Assembly (NCBI GenBank): GCA_900321845.1
Contig: ONXT01000195.1
Span: 1 to 5,099, forward strand
Origin: an uncultured Bacteroidales bacterium
Lineage (GTDB): Bacteria > Bacteroidota > Bacteroidia > Bacteroidales > WCHB1-69
DNA length: 5,099 nucleotides
Reading direction: 5' to 3'
Part shown: piece after piece, positions 1 through 5,099 of the stretch
Layout of the letters: the number at the start of each line of letters is the position of its first letter
Position numbering within the stretch: position 1 is the first letter of the stretch
Made by a program: the position numbers and the translations under genes
Notes under the pieces: model-generated
The model's input: only the letters and a program-made list of their open reading frames with translations
Told to the model about the DNA's origin: nothing
The model's database searches: none

Positions 1-1310
1 CCCACGGAAGCGTCCACCGTTACGTGCTGACAGATGAAGTCCGCTTTCTCTTTCGTGAAACCCAACTCTTGCAGAATGTGCGGGAGGTCGTCGACAAAGG
101 CCTCCTTCGTCGGATACTTCCTGCGCGTAATCGCATCCAAAGAGCTCTCTTCGATGGAGGAGCGGTTCTTGAATCCGTTGTACCAGATGTCGAAGGGTTG
201 CAGTCTTCTTCCCAACTTCTTGGAAATCAGGTCCGCAACCTTTTTCACCTCAGGCCTTGAGAGGAAAGCACTGAAAAGCTTTTCGATGTCGCTTTCTGAA
301 AATTCCAGTTCGTCATTGAACCGCCGGTCAAGGTAGGTGGAATGGTCCTGATAGTACTTGTCGGCGGCGCTGATGGCTTTGAAGTTGTTGAGGAGATACT
401 GGTAGCGGACATTTCTTTCTGGAGGGAAAGAGCCCTCGGAATGTCCGATGGAAACCATATTGGCAATCGGGTACCAGTCGCGTTTGCTGCTGTTAATCAC
501 TTCTTTAGGAATGGATTGCTCAATGATGCGGCGCATGATTGCATAGATGATGCGCTGCTTTTCAAAGCCGTTGACCCTGTCGGCATAGGCGGCTTTAAGT
601 TCGTCGCGCAGTCCCCAGTGGGAGATGAGTTTCACGTTTTCACCCCAAAAATGCCTTTTTTCGTTGGATGCCACCTTCCCCATGTGGATATTGTAATTGG
701 AGATGTAGTAGTCGGCCGCGGTGGTGGCTTGCGTGATGGCTTGTTGAACGCTGGCCGGGATGCGGGCGGTGAACATATCGCCCAAACGCGCATACCCCCA
801 CTCAAGGTCGCTCCATTTCTCCGCATTCTCGCTCTTCTCTTTCAAGGTGTAATGTGGGAAGTTGAGCGTGATGACGAATGCTATCTTGTTGGCGAACAGG
901 TCGTTAGATAAGTGAGCGGTTGCATCGTATGCGGCGAACATCTCGTCCACAGGAAGCGATTGATAGCCACTAACGTGGATGGGGAGACTCAAATCCACGG
1001 TCAACCTGTTGCTGTAGCCGAGAATGGATTCGAAATTGTCGCACAAACGTTGGAAAAGCACTTTCTTGTCGGAAGGGCTGACGCAGAAGTTGTTGACGCA
1101 GAACTGGCTGAACTCTTCAGCTGTCCCGTCCTCTTCCGTCCACAAAGCAGCCGTCTGTGTGATGCCCCGCGTTACCATGGCGGAGCTCATTTTGGTGTGC
1201 GGTTGCACATCGCTGACGGTTTTTTTGATTACATCTTCCGAAATGAAATTTTGTGCAGGCATACTAACGAAAAGCCCGATGAGGGTGAGAAAAATGAGAA
1301 GTCGCTTCAT
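1..1310 (-). CDS. Secreted protein of unknown function, N-terminal part (3' end outside window)
   Basis: An open frame on the minus strand runs from ATG at 1310 to the left edge without a stop (436 full codons), so the C-terminus is missing. It begins with a clear Sec signal peptide: Lys-Arg at residues 2-3, a hydrophobic stretch LLIFLTLIGLFV, then SMPA-QN, with likely cleavage after Ala19. There is no lipobox Cys, so export to the periplasm or beyond is expected rather than lipidation. The mature part looks soluble and mostly helical, with aromatic-rich segments such as SHWGLRDELKAAYADR (230-245) and RRLQPFDIWYNGFKNRSS (368-385). Cysteines at 71, 76, 90 and 427 could form disulfides. No HExxH or other catalytic motif is visible in this part. 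I do not recognise the family. The start lies 34 bp after the mutA stop, with no terminator between, so co-transcription with mutA is likely. No Shine-Dalgarno precedes it. That the gene is real is well supported by the signal peptide and the uninterrupted frame; its function is not. Confidence 0.88.
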   Translation of the reverse strand, partial: MKRLLIFLTLIGLFVSMPAQNFISEDVIKKTVSDVQPHTKMSSAMVTRGITQTAALWTEEDGTAEEFSQFCVNNFCVSPSDKKVLFQRLCDNFESILGYSNRLTVDLSLPIHVSGYQSLPVDEMFAAYDATAHLSNDLFANKIAFVITLNFPHYTLKEKSENAEKWSDLEWGYARLGDMFTARIPASVQQAITQATTAADYYISNYNIHMGKVASNEKRHFWGENVKLISHWGLRDELKAAYADRVNGFEKQRIIYAIMRRIIEQSIPKEVINSSKRDWYPIANMVSIGHSEGSFPPERNVRYQYLLNNFKAISAADKYYQDHSTYLDRRFNDELEFSESDIEKLFSAFLSRPEVKKVADLISKKLGRRLQPFDIWYNGFKNRSSIEESSLDAITRRKYPTKEAFVDDLPHILQELGFTKEKADFICQHVTVDASV

Positions 1311-1344
1311 TATCAGTTTTTTGCAGAGATGTTGTGCGAAAGTT

Positions 1345-3189
1345 CTACTTCGCGAACAGTTTTTCATTATAGCGTTTGAGGCATTCCAAGACGTTGGTTT
1401 TCACGTGGATGAAGTCGTCGGCGCCAGCGGCTTTCAGCGCGTCGATGCTTTCGGTCGGGTTTCCTGCCACGATGAAGATGAAGCCAGCGGCTTTGGCTGC
1501 TTTGGCAGCTTCCACACCCAAGGTGGCGTACTCTTCGTCGGAACTGCAAACCACGATGATGTCGGCTTTCACGGCTTTGGCTGCTTCGATGCCTTCGGCG
1601 ATGGAGTCGAAACCAGCGGGCTCGATGATCTCATAACCGGCGCAGCCGAAGAAGTTGGTGGCGAAGCCGGAGCGAGCCTGGCGCATCGCAAGGTTGCCGA
1701 CCTTCATCAGGAATACTTTCGGACGGCCGTTCTTCGCAGCATATCTCTCGGTTTCCAAACGCAATTCTTCGAAAGCAACAGCGCCGCGATAGGTTTGCAG
1801 ACCGGCATGCTCCCGTTCTGGTGTGACTTCGATTTTATCCAGCATTGTCTCTTTGATGTTCGGGAATTGGTTGGTACCCAGTAGGATATACTTTCTGGTG
1901 GCGATGTCCATGTTGCGTTTCTGGCAACTCTCTTCAATGGCGGCTTTGATTTTGCCATCGAGAATCATTTGGGTGATGCCACCTTCGGCTTCCACCGATT
2001 GGAACAGCTTCCAAGCGTGTTCGGCGATGGAGTCGGTGAGGTTTTCAATGTAATAGGAGCCGGCAGCAGGGTCAACGGTTTTGTCGAAATAGGATTCTTC
2101 CTTGAGAATGATCTGCACGTTGCGGCTGATGCGGCGGGAGAAGTCGTCGTCGGCCTTGAAAGCCACGTCGAAGGGTTGCAGGGTGATGCTGTCGGCGCCA
2201 CCCAACGAGGCTGACATCCCTTCCGTAGTGGTTCTCAGCATGTTGACATACGGGTCGAAGATAGTTTTGTTCCAGCAGGAGGCTACGGAGTTGATGCGGA
2301 TTTTGCAGCTTTCGTCGCACTTTGGCTGGTATTGTGACACCATCGTGGCCCACAGCAGGCGGATGGCTCTCAGTTTGGCTATCTCCATGAAGTAGTTGGA
2401 GGAGATGGAGAGGGTGAGTTCCATCTTGCCGGCAATCTGGTCAATGGTCAGACCATTGGCGGTGGCGAAAGCGAGGTATTCGTTGGCGATGCCTAAAACG
2501 TAGCCGAGTTCTTGCACGATGGTTGCGCCGCCGTTGTGCATCAGGATGCCTTGCACGTTAACGGCTTTGAACTTTGGCATGTTTTCAGTCATTTTCACCA
2601 AATCGACGGCTTCGCGCATGTCGGCGCCTTGGCTGAAGTAGAATTTCCCTTCGCGCAGGCAGTATGCGATGGCGTCGAAGCCCGTGCCGCCTTTGACCTG
2701 TGTTTTGTCTATCTTGTTGTCATCCAGGTATTTGATGAAGTTCTCAATCAAGGTCATGTAGTCGTTGGCATGGAGAAATTGCACGCCAACTTTTGTCAGG
2801 TCGATGCCGCCGAGCAAAGTGGCCAGGTCGCTTTCGTTTTGGATTTCCTTGCAGTTGAAGGCGATGGTGGTGGCGCCGCCTTTGATGGAGGCGAGGGCGA
2901 TTTCGTTCGCTTTTTTCGCATTTTTCTCTTTCACATTCTGCACGATTTCCCATGCGTTGTTGTCGGCCTTCGTGCCGCGAGTGAAGGGGAATTCATTGGG
3001 AAGCGCATTGAGGTAATCAATGTCCTTCAGGTCTTCGGCCCTGTAGTAGGGACGTACCTTGAAGCCTTCATTGGTGCGCCAAACCAGTTTCCGTTCATAG
3101 TCTGCGCCCTTGAGGTCGCGTTGGATGACTTCTTCCCATTTCTCGGTCGGGATGGGATCGAATTCACTGAATAATTTCTCGTCTGTCAT
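1345..3189 (-). CDS. mutA: Methylmalonyl-CoA mutase, small (beta) subunit
   Basis: This 614-residue protein is the non-catalytic partner of the B12-dependent mutase that interconverts succinyl-CoA and (R)-methylmalonyl-CoA in the cytoplasm, a step of propionate formation or use. Residues about 40-455 form the TIM-barrel mutase domain, with PFTRG at 68-72, MHNGGATIVQELGY at 217-230 and DPAAGSYYIENLTD at 373-386. Residues about 488-614 form a cobalamin-domain fold. The cobalt-ligating DxHxxG motif of the large subunit is replaced by a GNLAMRQARSGF segment (498-509), with no His; this loss, the length near 640 and the LFSEF N-terminus mark the small subunit rather than MutB. The start is ATG at 3189, which gives the family's usual N-terminus; the stop is TAG. 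There is no Shine-Dalgarno. Upstream is pepP, separated by a terminator and a new promoter. Downstream is an unrelated secreted protein where mutB is usually found. A mutase for another acyl-CoA is possible but less likely. Confidence 0.95.
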   Translation of the reverse strand: MTDEKLFSEFDPIPTEKWEEVIQRDLKGADYERKLVWRTNEGFKVRPYYRAEDLKDIDYLNALPNEFPFTRGTKADNNAWEIVQNVKEKNAKKANEIALASIKGGATTIAFNCKEIQNESDLATLLGGIDLTKVGVQFLHANDYMTLIENFIKYLDDNKIDKTQVKGGTGFDAIAYCLREGKFYFSQGADMREAVDLVKMTENMPKFKAVNVQGILMHNGGATIVQELGYVLGIANEYLAFATANGLTIDQIAGKMELTLSISSNYFMEIAKLRAIRLLWATMVSQYQPKCDESCKIRINSVASCWNKTIFDPYVNMLRTTTEGMSASLGGADSITLQPFDVAFKADDDFSRRISRNVQIILKEESYFDKTVDPAAGSYYIENLTDSIAEHAWKLFQSVEAEGGITQMILDGKIKAAIEESCQKRNMDIATRKYILLGTNQFPNIKETMLDKIEVTPEREHAGLQTYRGAVAFEELRLETERYAAKNGRPKVFLMKVGNLAMRQARSGFATNFFGCAGYEIIEPAGFDSIAEGIEAAKAVKADIIVVCSSDEEYATLGVEAAKAAKAAGFIFIVAGNPTESIDALKAAGADDFIHVKTNVLECLKRYNEKLFAK

Positions 3190-3202
3190 GGTCTCTGTTA
3201 TT

Positions 3203-3217
3203 TTGATTTATTGATTT
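3203..3217 (-). repeat. Tandem AAATCAA heptamers in the mutA leader
   Basis: On the transcribed (minus) strand the mutA leader carries AAATCAA twice with one base between (3211-3217 and 3203-3209), ending 13 nt before the ATG. The surrounding leader is A-rich and has no Shine-Dalgarno. A-rich leaders are common in Bacteroidota and are thought to help initiation; a specific role for this heptamer is only inferred. Confidence 0.4.
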
Positions 3218-3251
3218 TTACTCAAATTTTTTAATACAAAAAATGCGGGTG

Positions 3252-3259
3252 CAAAGGTA
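3252..3259 (-). promoter_or_regulatory. Bacteroidota-type promoter (-7 element) for mutA
   Basis: The minus strand reads TACCTTTG, a full match to the Bacteroidota -7 consensus TAnnTTTG. Transcription would start near 3245, giving a leader of roughly 55 nt to the mutA ATG at 3189. No good -33 TTTG is seen at the expected distance; instead a near-palindrome lies there (3281-3296), which suggests that an activator or repressor may act at this promoter. The element lies between the pepP terminator and mutA, which fits a separate mutA transcription unit. Confidence 0.6.
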
Positions 3260-3262
3260 CGA

Positions 3263-3300
3263 AATAATTCAGTATGCAGGATTCATAATTGTGAATTATT
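3263..3300. promoter_or_regulatory. Operator-like inverted repeats upstream of the mutA promoter
   Basis: Two nested symmetries are visible. The inner one is ATTCATAATTGTGAAT at 3281-3296, symmetric at 14 of 16 bases. The outer one is a perfect 8-bp inverted repeat, AATAATTC (3263-3270) with GAATTATT (3293-3300), separated by 22 bp; it shares bases with the right half of the inner site. The inner site is centred about 43 bp upstream of the predicted mutA start point, covering where a -33 element should be. That is a usual place for a dimeric regulator. The stretch is AT-rich, so some symmetry could be chance; no regulator can be named. Confidence 0.4.
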
Positions 3301-3308
3301 TAGAGGGT

Positions 3309-3344
3309 AAAAATCAGGGGGCGAATTGGAAAATCCGTCCCCTG
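3309..3344 (-). terminator. Rho-independent terminator for pepP
   Basis: On the minus strand CAGGGG (3344-3339) can pair with CCCCTG (3320-3315) across an 18-nt loop, followed by ATTTTT (3314-3309). The hairpin begins 57 nt after the pepP stop and lies ahead of the mutA promoter, so it is well placed to end the pepP transcript. The loop is large and the U-tract short, so efficiency is uncertain. Confidence 0.5.
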
Positions 3345-3401
3345 TCGATGTGCTGTTTGGATGGGTGTTGGCAGATACTTAAACCTCCTGCCTCATCGCT
3401 C

Positions 3402-4688
3402 TTACCGCTTCATCATCTCCTCGATTTCCTCAACCTCCACGGGCATGTCGGGCATCAGATTGATGGGGGTGTCGGCGACGACCACGTCGGTTTCAATTCT
3501 CACGCCGATGCCCTCCTCGGCCACGTAAATGCCTGGTTCACAACTTAGTACCATGCCCGGCTGGAATGTCCAGTCGCGTTGCCCCACGTCGTGTACGTCC
3601 AAACCGATGAAGTGCGACGTGTTATGCATGTAGTATTTCTTGAAGAGTGGATGGGCGGGGTCTTCTTTCTTGATGTCGTCCCATTTCAGCAGACCGAGTT
3701 TTACCAATTCCTCGTTCATCCGCTTGAATACGAAGTCGTTGATTTTGTGGATGTTCATTCCTGGTTTGAAGAGCGGGATGGTCTCTTTGAAAATAGCGAG
3801 CGTGCTGTTGTAAATCTCTTTCTGGCGCGGGGTGAATTTGCCGTTCACTGGCACGGTGCGCGTTGCGTCGCCGGCATAGTTGGCATACTCGGCGCCGAAG
3901 TCCATCAGCAGCAAGTCGCCGTCTTTCATCACCTTGTCGTTCTTGATGTAATGGAGGATGCATGTGTCTTGTCCGGCAGCGACGATGGGGGCGAAGGAGT
4001 GGCCGGTTGCGCCGTTGCGGAGCATCTCGTAGGTCAGTTCCGCTTCGATTTCATACTCGTATTTCCCGGGCTGGACCGCCTTCAATGCGCGCCTGAAGGC
4101 CTTCGTCGTGATGTCGCAGGCGTGTTTCAGCGCCTCCAACTCTTCCGGCGATTTGTTCGCGCGCAACGGGTAGAGAATGGGGGCGAGGCGACGGTAGGTG
4201 TGCAGCGGGTACTCTTCCATCAGCTGTTTGGCAAAGCGGTGCTCGCGTGTAATCGGCTCCCAGCGCAGACGCGGGTTCTCCGGCAGATGCAGATAGACGT
4301 TCTGCGAGTTCACCATCAAATCCTGCAAGATGTCCTGAAAATTGTCGGTAAACATAACTGTTTGGATGCCAGAGATTTGTGATGCCTGCTCTTGGGTGAG
4401 GCGATGTCCGTACCAAACCACCATCTCCGGACTCGGATTCTTGATGAATAGGATTTCGCGGTATGCTTTGTTCGGATGCCACGGTGCCAACGTCAGATAG
4501 GTCTCCTCTTGGTCGATGCCGGTCAGATAGAGCATTTCGGAGTTCTGGCGGAAGGGCATTGTGGTGTCGCCGCAACGCGGAAACTCGCTGTTGGAGGTCA
4601 GAATGACCAGTGAATTCTCTTCGATTTCTCCAACCACATTCTTGCGGTTGTTGATGTAAAATTGCTGATTTAATGGTTCGTATCTCAT
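3402..4688 (-). CDS. pepP: Xaa-Pro aminopeptidase (aminopeptidase P, M24B family)
   Basis: This 428-residue cytoplasmic metallopeptidase should remove the N-terminal residue from peptides with proline in second position, aiding peptide turnover. Residues 1 to about 165 match the aminopeptidase P N-terminal domain (FRQNSEMLYLTGIDQEE, 46-62). Residues about 180-420 form the pita-bread catalytic domain. All five expected dinuclear-metal ligands are present: D263 (MDFG), D274 (GDATRT), H359 (SHF), E384 (CEPGIY) and E399 (RIET). The supporting histidines H246 (LHY), H355 (MHN) and H366 (VHDVG) are also there, so the enzyme should be active. Length fits the family (E. coli PepP is about 440). There is no signal peptide. 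The ATG at 4688 gives the family's usual N-terminus, MRYEPLNQ. No Shine-Dalgarno is seen. It is divergent from valS and appears to be a single-gene unit with its own promoter and terminator. The broader M24B family includes prolidases, but the N-terminal domain and spacing favour aminopeptidase P. Confidence 0.93.
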   Translation of the reverse strand: MRYEPLNQQFYINNRKNVVGEIEENSLVILTSNSEFPRCGDTTMPFRQNSEMLYLTGIDQEETYLTLAPWHPNKAYREILFIKNPSPEMVVWYGHRLTQEQASQISGIQTVMFTDNFQDILQDLMVNSQNVYLHLPENPRLRWEPITREHRFAKQLMEEYPLHTYRRLAPILYPLRANKSPEELEALKHACDITTKAFRRALKAVQPGKYEYEIEAELTYEMLRNGATGHSFAPIVAAGQDTCILHYIKNDKVMKDGDLLLMDFGAEYANYAGDATRTVPVNGKFTPRQKEIYNSTLAIFKETIPLFKPGMNIHKINDFVFKRMNEELVKLGLLKWDDIKKEDPAHPLFKKYYMHNTSHFIGLDVHDVGQRDWTFQPGMVLSCEPGIYVAEEGIGVRIETDVVVADTPINLMPDMPVEVEEIEEMMKR

Positions 4689-4692
4689 GGGA

Positions 4693-4729
4693 TTGTTGAT
4701 TTGTTGAATCTTTGTTTTGTTGATTTGTT
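4693..4729 (-). repeat. 13-bp direct repeat in the pepP leader
   Basis: TTGTTGATTTGTT occurs exactly at 4693-4705 and 4717-4729 (24-bp period). On the pepP transcript it reads AACAAATCAACAA twice, just before the ATG, and each copy contains the heptamer AAATCAA also found twice before mutA. It may be a translation-enhancing A-rich leader; low base complexity makes chance repetition possible. Confidence 0.5.
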
Positions 4730-4783
4730 TGATAAAATTTTCCTCACGAAAATCTTCTACCTCTTAGCTGAATATAAAGTTCG

Positions 4784-4817
4784 CAAAAGTACAAAGATTT
4801 CCCCGGAAATCCCCAAA
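4784..4817 (-). promoter_or_regulatory. Bacteroidota-type promoter for pepP
   Basis: The minus strand shows TTTG (4817-4814), a 22-bp spacer and TACTTTTG (4791-4784), a full match to TAnnTTTG; the usual spacer is about 19-21. Transcription would begin near 4777, leaving a leader of roughly 90 nt. The spacer contains the perfect palindrome at 4796-4811, so a protein bound there would block or alter use of this promoter. Confidence 0.6.
4796..4811. promoter_or_regulatory. Perfect 16-bp palindrome between divergent pepP and valS promoters
   Basis: GATTTCC (4796-4802), CC, then GGAAATC (4805-4811) form a perfect 7-bp inverted repeat with a 2-bp centre. It lies inside the pepP promoter spacer and just upstream of the valS -7 element, where a dimeric regulator could act on both genes. 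It has no T-tract and is far from any gene end, so it is not a terminator. No regulator is identifiable. Confidence 0.45.
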
Positions 4818-4824
4818 AAAAATG

Positions 4825-4832
4825 TAATTTTG
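4825..4832 (+). promoter_or_regulatory. Bacteroidota-type promoter (-7 element) for valS
   Basis: TAATTTTG fully matches TAnnTTTG and lies 27 bp before the valS ATG, giving a leader of about 20 nt. The -33 element is weak: the nearest candidate is TTTC at 4798-4801, within the palindrome, with a 23-bp gap. The leader is too short to hold a T-box or other riboswitch, and no Shine-Dalgarno is present. Confidence 0.6.
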
Positions 4833-4859
4833 CACCCTGTTTTTTAACACCCTTATATT

Positions 4860-5099
4860 ATGGAAATTGCAACGAAATACGAGCCGCAACTGATTGAAAA
4901 CAAGTGGTATGAATTCTGGATGGAGCATAAGCTCTTCGCTTCGAAACCCAATGGCAGGCCGTCGTTCACGGTGGTCATTCCGCCGCCGAATGTGACGGGC
5001 ATCCTGCACATGGGGCACATGCTCAACAACACGATTCAGGATATTCTGGTTCGCCGCGCACGTATGATGGGCTTCAACGCCTGCTGGGTGCCTGGCACC
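4860..5099 (+). CDS. valS: Valyl-tRNA synthetase, N-terminal part (3' end outside window)
   Basis: The first 80 codons of valyl-tRNA synthetase are present; the gene runs off the right edge in frame. The enzyme charges tRNA-Val with valine in the cytoplasm, using ATP, and is essential. The N-terminus is typical of the family: KYEPQLIENKWYEFW (6-20), followed by the class I ATP-binding signature PPPNVTGILHMGHML at 41-55, in which HMGH (50-53) is the HIGH motif, and then NNTIQDILVRRARMMGFNACWVPGT. The KMSKS loop, editing domain and C-terminal coiled coil lie outside the window. ATG at 4860 is the natural start, directly behind the predicted promoter. It is transcribed away from pepP. Confidence 0.97.
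   Translation, partial: MEIATKYEPQLIENKWYEFWMEHKLFASKPNGRPSFTVVIPPPNVTGILHMGHMLNNTIQDILVRRARMMGFNACWVPGT

Noticed and set aside
498..509. Loss of the cobalt-binding DxHxxG motif in MutA as a possible defect (residue numbers given)
   Set aside because: Small subunits of heterodimeric methylmalonyl-CoA mutase normally lack this motif; MutB binds the cofactor. It is a family trait, not damage.
342..1379. Two long plus-strand open frames (342-911, 912-1379) opposite the secreted-protein gene
   Set aside because: They lie antisense to a frame that has a signal peptide and runs uninterrupted for 436 codons. Their translations show no domain and have the skewed composition of a complementary-strand reading.
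1488..1586. Exact 15-bp repeat CGGCTTTGGCTGCTT at 1488-1502 and 1572-1586
   Set aside because: The copies are in frame, 28 codons apart, and encode Ala/Lys-rich helices of the MutA C-terminal domain. Codon preference in similar peptides explains it.
2512..3174. 220-residue plus-strand open frame opposite mutA
   Set aside because: It is fully antisense to a recognised mutA. Its repetitive V/F/H/G-rich protein is the expected shadow of that gene's codon pattern.
3243..3548. 101-residue plus-strand open frame spanning the mutA-pepP gap
   Set aside because: It covers the mutA promoter, the pepP terminator and the antisense of the pepP 3' end. Its protein has no recognisable features.
3579..4382. 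267-residue plus-strand open frame opposite pepP
   Set aside because: It is antisense to a pepP with all metal ligands intact. Its Val-, Phe- and His-rich translation resembles no protein family and it has no promoter of its own.
4833..4859. Possible T-box or other leader RNA before valS
   Set aside because: Only about 20-27 nt separate the predicted promoter from the ATG, which is too short for a T-box, and no T-box sequence is visible.

Overview
The window looks like an ordinary chromosomal stretch from a member of the Bacteroidota, probably of the order Bacteroidales. Four things point that way: the valyl-tRNA synthetase, aminopeptidase P and methylmalonyl-CoA mutase proteins read like Bacteroidales versions; none of the starts has a Shine-Dalgarno sequence; leaders are A-rich; and three intergenic sites fit the Bacteroidota -7 promoter element TAnnTTTG. 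The genus is not resolved.

Layout, left to right. Positions 1-1310 (minus strand) hold the N-terminal 436 codons of a secreted protein of unknown function; its 3' end lies beyond the left edge. After a 34-bp gap, 1345-3189 (minus) encodes the small subunit of methylmalonyl-CoA mutase (mutA). A regulatory gap at 3190-3401 holds the mutA leader and promoter, an operator-like near-palindrome, and a hairpin terminator for the gene upstream. Positions 3402-4688 (minus) encode an Xaa-Pro aminopeptidase (pepP). A second gap at 4689-4859 holds divergent promoters with a perfect 16-bp palindrome between them. Positions 4860-5099 (plus) are the first 80 codons of valyl-tRNA synthetase (valS), which continues past the right edge.

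Transcription units (inferred): pepP alone, ending at the hairpin; mutA plus the unknown secreted protein, from a promoter at about 3255; and valS on the opposite strand. The genes do not form one pathway: one is in propionate/succinate metabolism, one in peptide turnover, one in translation. The most notable organisational point is that mutA is not followed by mutB, the catalytic subunit it needs; a gene for an exported protein takes that place. I found no mobile element, CRISPR array, structural RNA or defence-like system. The items most worth follow-up are the unknown secreted protein, the isolated mutA, and the two palindromes placed at promoters.
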